From the NCBI GenBank assembly GCA_963669155.1, contig OZ022587.1:419939-483938 (forward strand): a DNA stretch of 64,000 nucleotides, given 5' to 3'. The position numbers were made by a program, and so were the translations under genes. Positions 9,151-20,718 of the stretch are shown here, one piece after another. Below the pieces are notes generated by a model, which worked only from the letters and a program-made list of their open reading frames with translations, did no database searches and was not told the origin of the DNA. Each line of letters starts with the position of its first letter. Within the stretch, counting starts at the first letter, position 1. This stretch comes from Arbacia lixula. Lineage: Eukaryota > Echinodermata > Echinoidea > Arbacioida > Arbaciidae.

Positions 9151-12100
9151 AGATGTTAGAATCAAAGCCAACTGCCATTCTACAATAGATGGGCACTTAA
9201 AAATATTATGCCTTTAAAAAGAAATTTGAACTAATCCACTAATTCTCAACATGCATTTATTTAGGCTCCTTTGCCTTTAAGGAAGGGAAGCCCTTTTGCA
9301 GGTCCTCAAAAAACATATTAGGTATGCGTGAAAAGAAGTTACTCATTCAAACTAAAGATTCTAAATCTTAACATCACATAATATGCACATAGGCTCTTTT
9401 GCTTGTATAGCAAGAGTTTCGGGGAAATGTTAGGATCTATTTTGAGCAGAATTGTTAAAAAATTGGAGTAACACACCACTATTTTTGTCTCATCAAGTTA
9501 TCAACATATCACATTGAATATTTGGCATGCTTTATTGAAATTTTTTTTATACATTGCCAAAAAATAATCCCATAGCAACACTGATAGAAAATGTATGGTG
9601 TGTTATGTAAGATGCAGAGTATGATTTATATAGGAGACAGAATGGGCAGGATGTGTAGATAGCGTCCAGAGCGTTTGACTCGGAGCAATGATGTTATGCA
9701 GCACCCCCTCACTCCACCCCTAACATCATCACACACTCATCCATTCACGCTGCTCAGTCATGCAGAAATGGTTGCCATGGTGATTCACAATCATCTCTTC
9801 TCTCATTTTGTTTTCATGTCACTTTCCACACTGCAGGGAATCCAAACAGATTGTATGAATACTATCACATTGCTACTGCATTACAAACTATCTGTCGTCA
9901 TTGTTCTTGCAATGGACCCAGCCTTAAAATTAAACAAGAATGGGCCCCTGGTGAAAGCAGAACAAGACTCCATTGATTACTGGTGCCCCTCTGGGTACAA
10001 AGGCCCAGAAAAGGCCTCGATAACTGGGCCTTTAATATGTGATTACTAGTACATGATAGGATATATGTGACTACTGGTATATATGATATGATATGCTATG
10101 AAGGAGTATAGAGGCCTTTGATCCACCTACAGCTTTATGGCAGGACAATTTTACACAAATCTTGGGCATTTTGGGGCCTTTTTGCAAGGAATGAGAATAC
10201 AAGATACTAAATACATGGATGTGATTGAAAGTATTTGTACAAGTTTATTAGTTAGAAATCCCTCCACAAGAGCAACATTTCCACAAGAATGGTGCACAGT
10301 CTGTGAGATGATGTAATATGATGTTGACCGAGGCCCGTCACACTATTGTATGCCCATTCTGTCAGAGATTCTCACAGCGATCAACTTAAGGCCCATAAAA
10401 ATGAGCTGGTTTATAGAGGGCACTGTGTTTGACGGTGGTCCTATCAGCCCCATCCTCAAGATAGGTCAAACTTCAACGATATTCTCAGCAATCTTTGATG
10501 CAACGGCGCATAAACAACGACTGGTGTGCGCACGTGTGTGTAAGCATTGCAGAGTACCCATCCGACAGAACTTTCTCGCACCTTCGTTCAACATTGTGGA
10601 GTACGATCTGTTATGTTATCAGGCAGCCGAGCACATAGAGGTAATGCACGCAAGGGATGTGTACAGGTCAACCACACTTTCGTGAAGCCTGTGCGCACCT
10701 CCAATGTCCATCGATACTGACCATCATGCACTTTTAACATGCAGAAAGCAAGGTCTCTGGATTTAAAGAAATATTATCTCGAAAATCTTCAAGAAAGGCT
10801 AATAGTATGCCATGTACACTTCACATTGAATCTTATTTTGTCCTTATTGCGATCAAGAAAGTCTCAAATGGAGACTTGAGGGTATTGTGCCTAGATTGTG
10901 GAGGCTCTATGACCATTCAGTGCAGGGCAAGACACGAAAAAAAGGAATTGTATATGCAGTAGATATCTGTGCACTTATATGACGTTTCTTTATCAAGTTT
11001 TGGTATAGAGGTGTACTTTATTATTATCATTGTTATTATTTGGAATATTGTTACTTGATTTTTTTACTGTTCATATCGTAAATTAGCTTGTGTTACTATG
11101 CATCATTGTTCAGTTTCAAATGAAACAATAAAAACATTAAAAAAAATAAAAAGGTTTTGGTATAGATTTTTTTTTTTTAAAAGGACACCCTATACGCTAT
11201 AAGATGATTCTTTATAGAGTTTTGGTATTTATTCATTTATTAAGTCTTTTTTAAACAGGGGAGCCCCATCAGTGTAGTATAGATTTGAGTGTGTGGACAC
11301 CCTGTTCGTTATATGTGAATTCTGGCCTTTGTGTCTGAAGACCAATATAACGGGGATCTGAGGAACGTTAATCACCATGAGAACTCTTTAAGAACGGCAT
11401 TATGTAACAGGGCCCTTCACAGATGACATGTTGCATGTTTGAATGAATGCAGATACATCTAATAAAGTCTTAGATTGCCATAACCATTTGTACTATACAT
11501 CGATCAGGAACAAAGTAACGCATGAAATTACAGTCATGTTTGAAAAAAACTTTGGAACTTGTTTTACACTTCTTTTCTTATTGTTATGTGCAGGAGGAAT
11601 ATATAAAGTGTATATAAAGATTCATTCACAATGCACACATCTAGACATTCCATAGAGAACAGCATGGCAGTTTGGCAAAAACACACCATAGATAGATTTG
11701 TACATGTTCACATAATGGCGTTAAAGACACAATGAATGAGGACAGAAACAATGAAATCAATGAAAGTTTTAAGAGGCATGCAGTCAGGACAATGAAAACA
11801 ACAACAGCACGAATACAAACACCAATGAAACAATGAACACTAGAGAGATGAGAGGTTTTAATTCTAGAAAAAGGATCAACAGGTGATGAATTGAAATGAA
11901 AGCTGGAACATATTGTTTTATTTCAGAGGGTAAGTTTAAAGCGCATTCAAGTATTCAAGTTACATTTGTGTTGTGATATGTATCATGTTAAAATGACTGA
12001 AAAAAGTGTTTAATCTGAGTAACTGAATAAGAGAACAACCTATGAAAAGAGGAAAAATGGCTGGGTGTATTATGCATGATTAAAAAATAATAATGGGTAT

Positions 12101-12620
12101 TGCTGAAGTTGATATTTCACTTAATGATTCATAAGACATGTTTACTGCAATCTTTTATTCATATTGTAGGGTTCATATTGGATTCCCTTAATAAAATGTT
12201 TCATCAAATTATTGCTGTTTTGGAAATTTGTAAGGTTTGTGGCTATATAAGACTGCAAGAATTTTGGGAATTTTTTTTTGTAGTTATTTTGACAGGAATA
12301 TAGATATGACTTTGACCAGAATTTCAAGTTCATGAAAGGGCATAAGTGATATCACATGACATTGATGCATCTGAAAACGAGTACTGTATTTGTGGTTACT
12401 TACAATAGATTCCTGAAATTAATTTTCAAGTATTTGCTTTATCAATCATTTGAAGTGTTTTGTGAAAACAATCCAGAAACCTGTTGTGTTATTTCAGGAA
12501 CCTCAAATTCTTATTTTTGGCTAAGAATGAGGAATTAAGTGAGAGCTGACTGTCAAATAATTCTTAAGATGGAGCTGTACCCCACCGTCTACATTCAGAC
12601 ATGCTCCTCACACAGTCCCT
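9151..12620. other. Intron DNA, no recognised gene
   Basis: No exon with matching splice phase was found. Two plus-strand frames (9675-10049 and 10350-10685) have no recognisable family. Around 10950-11150 an AT-rich stretch ends AACAATAAAAACATT plus an A-rich run, which resembles the 3' end of a retrotransposed transcript, but the body is unrecognisable. Confidence 0.4.
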
Positions 12621-12802
12621 ATCAGGGAAAAATATAATTCAAATTTTTTGGGGGCTTCTTTTTGAGCACATTAGCCGTTTGTCTACAATTTTACATAATG
12701 TCTATGGGAATTTTGGGGGCTCTTTTAACATTTTCCAGGTTTTTTTTCACCAGTTCACCTGGAGGCAAAATTGCCCCGAGGCCCTGTGTATTTTTCCCCC
12801 TT
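12621..12802. mobile_element. Family I element copy 1 (TCAGGGAAAAA ends)
   Basis: It begins TCAGGGAAAAATATAATTCA and ends GTGTATTTTTCCCCC. The interior TGAGCACATTAGCCGTTTG and GTCTATGGGAATTTTGGGG recur at 15.3 kb and, inverted, at 47.3 and 55.2 kb. Confidence 0.75.
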
Positions 12803-13623
12803 GTTATCATTCCTTTCTTTCTTATTTGAATTCTTTGATTTTCTTTTTCTTCTGCGAACAATGGTGCTTAATTTCTGGGTAAATGGAGGAAACAAAAAAC
12901 AACAAGCTGCAGTCGAGAGGCTATTTACACTAGAAGCAAAACATCGCGATAGTTATAAAATCGTGTGAAAGTTCAAATGAAAGCAACTACCCCGAAACAC
13001 ATCACAAAACATATTTTGAAATATCCCACTACATAGTGTTATTTTCCTTATTTTTTTCTTAAGACATCATGTTTTTTTGCGGTTGTAAATGATCTCGCAC
13101 GCGATAAAAAGCTAACCATCAATTTTTTTTTGCATGTGGCAAGTGGGTTCCTCGCATGTTCAAATGAACAGGCAGATGTGTTGCGCATTTGCACTTGCCA
13201 AAATATCACTGGAGTTTTGCTGGCTGTGAAACTCCGCCGTTTCTTAGGCCAGTGTACATGGTGAAAATAAAAACAAAAATTAAGATTTTTCGAAAAAATG
13301 ATTTTTTTAGTGTGAATGAGCCTTGGGGTAAAGGAATCAGAGAATGTAGGGAAAAAAAGAAGAAATAAGAAACATGGAATGAATTACAAAGACTGTTAGG
13401 TTCAAAAGACAGCGCACACATACAGGATACATGCAGCAGACATTCTTAGTTAATTACCACAGCCCCTTACCGGAACCTAAAATCATTCATATCGTATTAA
13501 GAGTATGCAGCATATGTACAGAAGCACAGCCATAACACAATCATTTCGCTATTGCTAATTTGTACACAAAAAATTATTTCAAAGCCTACTTCTTTTTTTT
13601 TGATTTGCATTTTGCACACCTAG

Positions 13624-14350
13624 ACCCCGTTTACAGTGGGGGCCGAGCCGCGGCCGAGCCGCGGCCGAGCCCGGGCCGAGCCTCACTGTAAACGCTCAAA
13701 AGGCCAAATGCGCGGCCAAAAACGGCCGCGCATTTGGCCAACCTCAGGAGGTAGTCTCGGCCCGGGCTCGGCCGCGGCTCGGCCCGGCCTTTTCTCACTG
13801 TAAACGCATCTCGGGCCAAAATGCGGGGCCAAATCGCCGACCCGGAAGTGCACTGACTGTGACGTCACCATTCACAGGACATGACGTAGTTATCCCGCGA
13901 TTTTTACATTTTGTTTTAACTTCACTCTTCGTCTTCTGCCCCGTCATTAATTTGTTGTACGTTTAGTCGCTTTATTCATCTTGTTTTTCTTGGGAGTTGC
14001 GTCCGTTTGCCTACGTCGGTTCCAAAACTTGTGCCACGCTGTTTTCCTTATCATCTTCGGTAAGATACATTGACTTTTGATTGCAAATTCGACAGGCTAA
14101 AAGTAAACAACTGGCAAATAGCCCGCGCCATATTGCACCTTCGCTCTGTGACCCCGGCGCGCTCCCTAATAATCGTTTGTTTACATGCATAGCGCCACTA
14201 CGACAAAATATTGAAAGGTTGAAGTTATATACCGGGCCGAGCCCAGCACTGTAAACGCACATAATTCGAGGGCCGAGTACCGCAATTGAAGCCGGGCCGA
14301 GCCGCGGCTCGGCCGCGGCTCGGCCCGGCCCTGCACTGTAAACGGGGTCC
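13624..14350. mobile_element. GC-rich foldback element with reiterated terminal motif
   Basis: The ends are GACCCCGTTTACAGTG and CACTGTAAACGGGGTC, followed by GGGCCGAGCCGCGG-type repeats. The terminal CACTGTAAAC word also occurs inside, at 13684, 13796 and 14247. A perfect 16-bp hairpin (GGCCAAATGCGCGGCC) is centred near 13720. Base composition is far more GC-rich than the surroundings. No transposase is encoded. A CTA flank on both sides could be the target duplication. Confidence 0.8.
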
Positions 14351-15267
14351 TATATGTTACAGCACTACTGCGCCACCTATGCACACTATCAAACTAGCAC
14401 AGCAAGCACATATATTGATGTTTAACAGCAAGAAAGGAAAAAAAATTGAAACATGCTTGTTATAACAGGTAGAGGCATGATTGACATGACAAATGAAAAA
14501 CTTGTTTTTTTGTATTTTCTCATTTTGTTGTATGCTCTTAACTAGTAAAACTAATGCTCGCTCTATGATTGTCTAAATATGAAAAGGATACATGTATACC
14601 ATGTTACATTGATTACATGCAAAGTGTATAGCTACAATATCCAAATACACCAAACAGTTAGTAAAAAGTATTTACCGGTATATACAATACATACGGTACA
14701 GTATTACTGCAGAAAATCATCAATGAATGTACTTGATATAAAGTACAGTTTAAGCATTTTAGTACGTATTATCAGTTTATAATTGTTAATATGTACCGGT
14801 AGTTTGTATCTTATACATATGGGTAAGACCACATATTCCCTGTGATAATAAATGTGTGTGCACAACAGCAAACATTGATAAAATTGAACCTGCTATTTAT
14901 ATGTAGTGTATAGTGTAGGATATTATCAGCCAGCACAGGCATAGTGTACATGATGTAGAGTATTATACACAAATATACACACATATATTCATGGACATAA
15001 TTACTAGCAGTTTTTTGCCTTTGCTAGTTTCCGATTAGCATCATTTCAGTCTCCCATCAGCCAATCGTTTACATGTAACTCACTTGGAAACAAACCATGG
15101 ATGGCCCATCTACTTCACACACCACTGCTTTAATGGTAGTGATGGGATTATATTGAGCTGTTTTTGTTTGCGCGGAATTGCGGAACACAATCTGACCAGC
15201 CGTCTGCGACTGGACAAATCGCAGGACTCGGTCATCTGATTTGTGCAAGAAGCAGGGAACAAATTTA

Positions 15268-15321
15268 TTGATTTTTTTTTTTTTTTTTTTTTTTTTTTGG
15301 GGGGGGAGGGGGGGGGGGGGG
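15268..15321. repeat. Poly-T then poly-G tract
   Basis: About 30 T are followed directly by an almost pure G run. It abuts the 5' end of a family I copy. Confidence 0.9.
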
Positions 15322-15449
15322 TTCCTTTTTGAGCATATTGGCCATTTGGCTTCAATTTTACATTGTGTCTATGGGAATTTCGGGCCCGGGGCTCTTTTAA
15401 GCATTTTGGGTGCAAAATCGCCCCGAGCTCCCATGTATTTTTTCCCTGG
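15298..15449. mobile_element. Family I element copy 2
   Basis: The text TTTTTGAGCATATTGGCCA ... GTGTCTATGGGAATTTCGGG ... TATTTTTTCCCTGG matches the other family I copies. The left end has been replaced or extended by the G run. Confidence 0.7.
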
Positions 15450-15659
15450 CACGAAGGCGACGTCTAAAGTCCTGCGGCTCATCGACTGCCACATCATAGC
15501 AAAATTATGTTGTCTGCCGTGGTCTTCTCAACTGACCTCACTTCTTATAATTTTTTTTCCCTTCACCAGTTATATTTGTTGTCATCATGCTTCAAGCATA
15601 CGATTATGCATCTCATATCAAACAAGCACACAGATTTCACTGATCATTGGTTCATTCAA

Positions 15660-15815
15660 CCAGTTCATCAAGGTTAAGACCTGTATCTCCGGATCACCAG
15701 AGATACAGGACTTAACCTTGATGAACTGGGACAACTAATGGTCGACAGGGATCAGTGGAGGACCATCGCCAACAATGTTTTCGACCGTGGTCGACCACGA
15801 TGATGATGATGATTG
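15660..15815 (+). pseudogene. LINE C-terminal fragment with inverted duplication
   Basis: Reading from about 15697, the frame gives RDTGLNLDELGQLMVDRDQW followed by RTIANNVFDRGRPR, a stop and a (TGA)n run. This is the typical C-terminus of a non-LTR reverse transcriptase. The 29 bp before it are its own reverse complement (arms about 15660-15688 and 15696-15724, one mismatch), so the tail forms a hairpin. Confidence 0.6.
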
Positions 15816-15899
15816 GTTCATGATGAAGATGAGAATCATGTATGTCTTCAGTGTTAGTGTGGGATATATGAGCAGCAAAGTTAGACCTTAAGACCACCT

Positions 15900-17940
15900 A
15901 GCCCACGCCACTCTAGTTGCACGAACAAGTGTGAAAACTTGTGCGGTAAACATCATTTTAAGAAATCAGTAAACAATTAAACGTCCTGTGCTGTCACATG
16001 CAACAATCACAAAAAAAAAACACTCTTCTAATTACATTTGCACTTATTTTCTACAAATGGCAAAGACTATGAGTACTAAAAATTACTTATAAGATAATGT
16101 TCAATCACTGAACTCATACTTTAAATTGCACATGCTGTAACAGCCATATGAATTTTTTTTTTGTCACATCCTTAATATTACTCTTTCATCATCAAATTTC
16201 AATGCAATCTAGATGCTTATAACAAAATATTCATCAAATATTGGCAAATAAAGAGTTTTGAGTAACTTGGGTGAACTTCAAAAATTCCTTATTTGTTGAA
16301 GAAGAGTTGCATGACTTTTTTTTAGTAACAACTTGCAATTAGAGTTAACAAAATGTAAAATTAGTACTCATCTGACTTATATTTCCACTTAAACATATTT
16401 CAATCACATATTGACTGCACAGCCATAATTCCCACTCACTATATTTACAATTATGCAGAATTGTCTAAAAACATACATTTTATGATGTGATGCATTTCCT
16501 CAAACTCGATGCAATTTCAAAGCTACGTGTAATGTCTGTATTCTGTACCTATGACTGTATTGTTATTGTACAATCAAGTACTTGTTAACAATCTGGTGTA
16601 CTTTACACACCAATCATACTAAAAAAATGTTAATATTAGTTCCTTTTTTTTGCATCAGGATCCATTGTGTTCTAAAATATCTGATTACCCTGCACTTTAT
16701 CAAATTCGTCAAAAATGAATGTAAATGTATTATTAACACATTACTTTAAGTAAAGCTTTAACTTAAAGATCAAAAACATATCCTGCTTTTTCCATTAACA
16801 CTTTTCCATAAAAATAAATTTTCTGAAATGGCAGGGGATCACTTTTAACAAATACAGCTGCATCTTTTATTTATTGAGCTCGTACAGCATTGCAAAAATA
16901 TTGATGAATGGATGAATAGATGGCCATGTCAAAATAATGGAGAACAAAATAACAGCATGAAAGAAGGCCTCTCCACTTTTTTTAATATAGTTTATAAAAT
17001 GCTGCCAAAGAACATGACCATGATCCTGCCTTAAATAAACCAAAAGGGAAATTAAAACAATTAACTATATCTAAGACTATCCTATACCTAAATCAAAGAC
17101 AGACAACAGCCCTTCAGTGAAAAGTAGAACTTTGAAATATATATGGTGATACACCAGGGATACCTCAGCAGTATTCACTGCTCGTCCGGTATCGATGACC
17201 ACATAGCCAGTATTCACCGACAAGTGCCAGCTCTTATTGCCATATAAGGAAGTTTTATGAGATAGATAACCTTATATGGTATGATATGGTTTTATGAGTG
17301 ATGTTTTGAATATTCATGTGTTGATTAACATATGTATTAAAATATTTTGATACCAGCTAAAGACTGGGTATCCCTTTTGCATGTCAAAACGAAAACATGT
17401 TGTAAAGACAACGGAAAATGGAAGAAGATACCGTATTAGTACGTCCCTCCCAATAATAGAAATGGAAACTGATTTTAAGTAAAATCACAGCGATCAGTAG
17501 ATTTTGAGGACATTTTGGGTAGGTCGTCCAAAACCTATAGCTGAGAGACCGGAGACCGCTGTGCGCTAAGGTCCGCACAGGTCTGCTCCATGGTGCATGC
17601 GTTCAATGGTAGCAATGCACGCAACAAATGCTGACAGGGACAATATGATTATGAATGTAAACTATGCTTGCTGCATTTCAAACGTAAACAAGGATAGTTT
17701 TTCACCTTTCCTAAAATGTTAGGGTGAGGGTATACACCTGTTTCTGCCAAGTTTTATGACTTTTGCAAATGGGACACCCTGTCTTTAACTGAAAAAGTCT
17801 TGAATGGTGTGATACATTGTGCATACTTTGATGTGGTGAATATTCATGTCTGGATTACAAACTTGATTGATATATTGTCAAACTAAAATCACAAAACAAT
17901 GTTAAACATGCATGACCGCATTTCTTTTCTTCAGAATTGC
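15900..17940. other. AT-rich intron DNA, nothing recognised
   Basis: No coding exon, inverted repeat or tandem array stood out. The text is AT-rich with short homopolymers. Confidence 0.5.
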
Positions 17941-17947
17941 AGTCGTT

Positions 17948-18285
17948 AAAGGGAAAGTCCACCCTGAACTTAAGTTGATTTCAATGAAAGCAGAATCATG
18001 AAAGAAACATACAAGTGAAGGTTTGAGGAAAATCCTTCAAGGGATAGGAAAGTTATGATCTGTTAAAATCTTAATGTGACATCACATGCGAGGTGCTCTC
18101 CAATGTTGTGTATTGTATGATTCCATAAATTGGTCCTTTTTTGTCTTTGATGAAGGGATCATTTTTTTTTTCATAGATGTATGGAGTAATAACATAACAT
18201 GTAACTACAAGTTTCTTTCATGTTTCTGCTTTCATTACAAACCAAACTTAATTTTCAGGGTAAACTATTTCTTTGAAGGTGGAAC
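17948..18285. mobile_element. Foldback element with GGGAAAGTCCACCC end
   Basis: The left arm GGGAAAGTCCACCCTGAACT ... AAAGCAGAATCATGAAAGAA is mirrored by GTTTCTTTCATGTTTCTGCT ... TTCAGGGTAAAC on the right. The preceding TTAA may be a target duplication. A partial reversed copy lies near 1020-1160. Confidence 0.65.
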
Positions 18286-18380
18286 AAGAGCCTCAGAATG
18301 ATTTGATTTCAATAAAAGCTGAGAAGCTAAGAAGCAGAAAGGCCGACATCTGAAGAAAGCACGAACTATCAAACAGAACT

Positions 18381-18490
18381 GGGCCCCGTCTGATAAAGTT
18401 GCAAAAGATTGATCTGGATCGATTGGAAGTCCAATCCTCGATCTCTACATACAGAATTATGATTAATATGAATCGTCAAGTCAGGAACGC
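18381..18490. mobile_element. Family G element, left part
   Basis: GGGCCCCGTCTGATAAAGTT followed by GATTGATC-type words matches the left end of the copies at 45160 and 47710. The right terminus is not evident. Confidence 0.4.
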
Positions 18491-18894
18491 TCACCCATAA
18501 TTCTTTGAAAGATAGAGCATTGAAATGTTTCAAATTCATGCTCAGTAACTTGAAATCTTTACTTGCCAATGACACTAGGATAAGGCATGATGGTGGTCAC
18601 CAGTTTTCAAAAAAATGTGCTGTGCAAAAATCATGTACAATCAGGATTTTAAATCACTTCACACTTTCTAAACTTCTTAAGTTATTTGTCATTTTTTCCT
18701 GAAAAGTTCGCCAATCCGCTAACTGACTTTCTGTGCTTCTATTCAAATCAACTCATTTTGAGGGTCCAGTTCTTTGGTATTAAGAATGCATCATGTTAGT
18801 GTGAGGAACATGTATTTCAGGATCTACTGGGTAGATGTTGGTATGCTTTGTGGATTGACGCAGCTGACAACATACTGCGTCCTTCTAGACCATG

Positions 18895-19052
18895 GCCCCC
18901 GTTGCATTAAAGTTACCATTAATGGTAACTCTGTCATCAATGATAACTACCATGGTAACATTGCTAAACAGCCAATCAAATTCAAGGTTTCCATAGAAGT
19001 TGCCATTAATAGCAAAGTTACCATCAATGGTAAGTTTTATGCAACAGGGCCC
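18895..19052. mobile_element. Foldback MITE, family A copy 5
   Basis: It begins GCCCCCGTTGCATTAAAGTT and ends AAGTTTTATGCAACAGGGCC. The core TGCTAAACAGCCAATCAAAT matches the consensus of the other copies. Confidence 0.9.
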
Positions 19053-19461
19053 AGAGGCACCCTGGTCTGACCCTTGACCTCAAATCAAGGGATATTTGTC
19101 AAACGGTACAGAATTGTGCACAGATTATAATTAAAAAAAAAAAAAGGTTTCATGCCCAAGACACCAAGTGCAGATAATCCCGCTCCAGAGTGTTCAGTTT
19201 TGTGTCAGTTTTTTGTTTTTTGTGAAGGTCTATGTTTAGTTCGATTTCTGGAAAGCACAGCCTTCCAGTGCACGGCTCATGCATGCAGCAGGAGGAGGGA
19301 GGAGGGATTGCCGGCCGGCCTGAGACAGGAGGCGAGCTTTGCAACTCGCAGAGATGAGTTGTATGTAAGTGGAGAGGTGGATGGAGAGATGGAGGGATAG
19401 ACAGAAGAGTGGAGAGAGACTGTCGCAGGACTAGTCTGCCGAATTGATACGGTACACTCAC

Positions 19462-19486
19462 CCGGATCCTTTACCAGATATGCAAT
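19462..19486 (-). CDS. Exon (proposed): cytoplasmic tail micro-exon 1
   Basis: This is a 25-nt candidate with an excellent acceptor (TCCCTCTCTCTGCAG/ATTG) and donor CCGG/GTGAGT. Entered in phase 1 from the transmembrane exon it reads D-CISGKGS-G and leaves in phase 2. That phase is required by the next candidate at 8.9 kb. The splice sites are strong, but the exon is too short for coding statistics, so support comes from phase continuity. Confidence 0.5.
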
Positions 19487-19889
19487 CTGCAGAGAGAGGG
19501 AGACAAACAAATATAGAGGCTGTAAATAATACTAAACCACAATATTATGCAAGTACAAATACATACGTTTGTACAAAATACTCCTGAATACGAATGTTTA
19601 GCTTCAAATTAACAATTTGATATAAAAAAAATGAAAGAAAAAGAAAAGAAAAATTGATATAAAGCATACAAATGTTTCCAAATTGAAAGCCAAAATTATA
19701 ATTCTGCCCAGGTCATAAATGAGCGGTGATGTTCTCCATCTCAATAACACAAAAATGTTGCCAAGCCAACAGCCAAAATTCCATTTTTTCCTCTGTGTTA
19801 TTGTCCACTGTAATAATGCAAGTTCCATAATGACATTTATTCTTCACTGAACTGCACGTGTAATTTGTTTGTATTTATGTACACTATGA

Positions 19890-20338
19890 CCCCGGTTACA
19901 CCGAAAGTCAAAAGTGTTCTGAGAACGATCTCAGAACGGTTCACCTTTGGTGTAACCACAACAGCCGACCCAAAAGTGGTCCAAAAGCATTCCGAAAGCG
20001 TTTTTGTCGGACCACCTCCAGAGGTAGTCTGAGACCGTTCTGAGACCGGTTCGAACATGGTGTAACCACACAAGCGTTCCGAAACTGGTCCACCACAGGA
20101 AGTGACGCACATGAGTAAACAAGCAAACTGCGTAAATGCCCCGCCGCGGAGAGCGCGCGTGCGGGAAATACGATTTGACCTTTGACCACAGACCGGGAGT
20201 GGCTAATCTTTACTCATGGATACCGGTGCTCTTCAGATCACGATTCGGCTCGCGTGCACTGCGGTGTAATCACTCCAGTGAAGATTCCGTAACCGTTCTC
20301 AGACCGATCTCTGAACGGTTATCGCAGTGTAACCGGGG
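19890..20338. mobile_element. Foldback element with GGTTACACC ends
   Basis: CCCCGGTTACACCG at the left faces CAGTGTAACCGGGG at the right. The terminal word recurs inside as GGTGTAACC at 19949 and 20059 and as GGTGTAATC at 20263. The interior repeats TCAGAAC/GTTCTGAGA palindromes. No coding capacity is seen. It lies between the transmembrane exon and the first tail exon. Confidence 0.8.
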
Positions 20339-20450
20339 CTTATGTTGTGTTGAATATCAAAGCAGGGCCCCTTTGTAGAGGTGTGTTCAACCAATAAAGG
20401 AGCTAACCTGGGTAAATGATACTAATTAATGAATAAAAAATGTTCCTTAC

Positions 20451-20549
20451 CTGGTTTTACAACGAAGATGACTACCAGGACCACCACCAAGGCGATAAAT
20501 AAGAGGACTCCGATGACCGTGCCTACTATAGCAGCGGTACTTAGTCCTC
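20451..20549 (-). CDS. Exon: transmembrane segment
   Basis: This 99-nt exon has acceptor CCCTCTCTAG/GAGG and donor AAACCAG/GTAAGG, phase 1 at both ends. It encodes RGLSTAAIVG followed by a strongly hydrophobic run (TVIGVLLFIALVVVLV and onward) and ends FVVKP. About 25 residues are apolar, with a small-residue G-x-x-x-G motif (GTVIG) that often packs helices. No charge lies inside the segment, and a Lys sits at the inner edge. This makes the gene product a single-pass type I protein, with the Ig domains outside and the tail exons below inside. A short foldback element ends only about 70 bp upstream of the acceptor. Confidence 0.85.
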
Positions 20550-20617
20550 CTAGAGAGGGGGGAAGATAAAACAAAGATGGAACTTCAGTTTCATAATTGG
20601 ACATCAATGACAAACAA

Positions 20618-20718
20618 GGGCCATAGTCATGAAACCTTAGTAAGCCTAGTTAGTTACTAAAGTGCATTCAGTTGCATGCATGGACTAAGCTAGTAAGCTT
20701 TCATGAATTATATGACCC
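20618..20718. mobile_element. Foldback MITE, family C copy 3
   Basis: GGGCCATAGTCATGAAACCT and AGCTTTCATGAATTATATGA are inverted ends around a CATTCAGTTGCATGCAT core. It ends about 70 bp from the transmembrane exon acceptor. Confidence 0.7.

Noticed and set aside
10350-10685. 111-codon plus-strand frame with several Cys residues
   Set aside because: No family recognised, no splice context, and no similarity to neighbouring exons. Possibly an old repeat; not supportable as a gene.
13631-14384. Arg/Ala/Pro-rich minus-strand frames
   Set aside because: They arise from the GGCCGAG repeats of the GC-rich foldback element.
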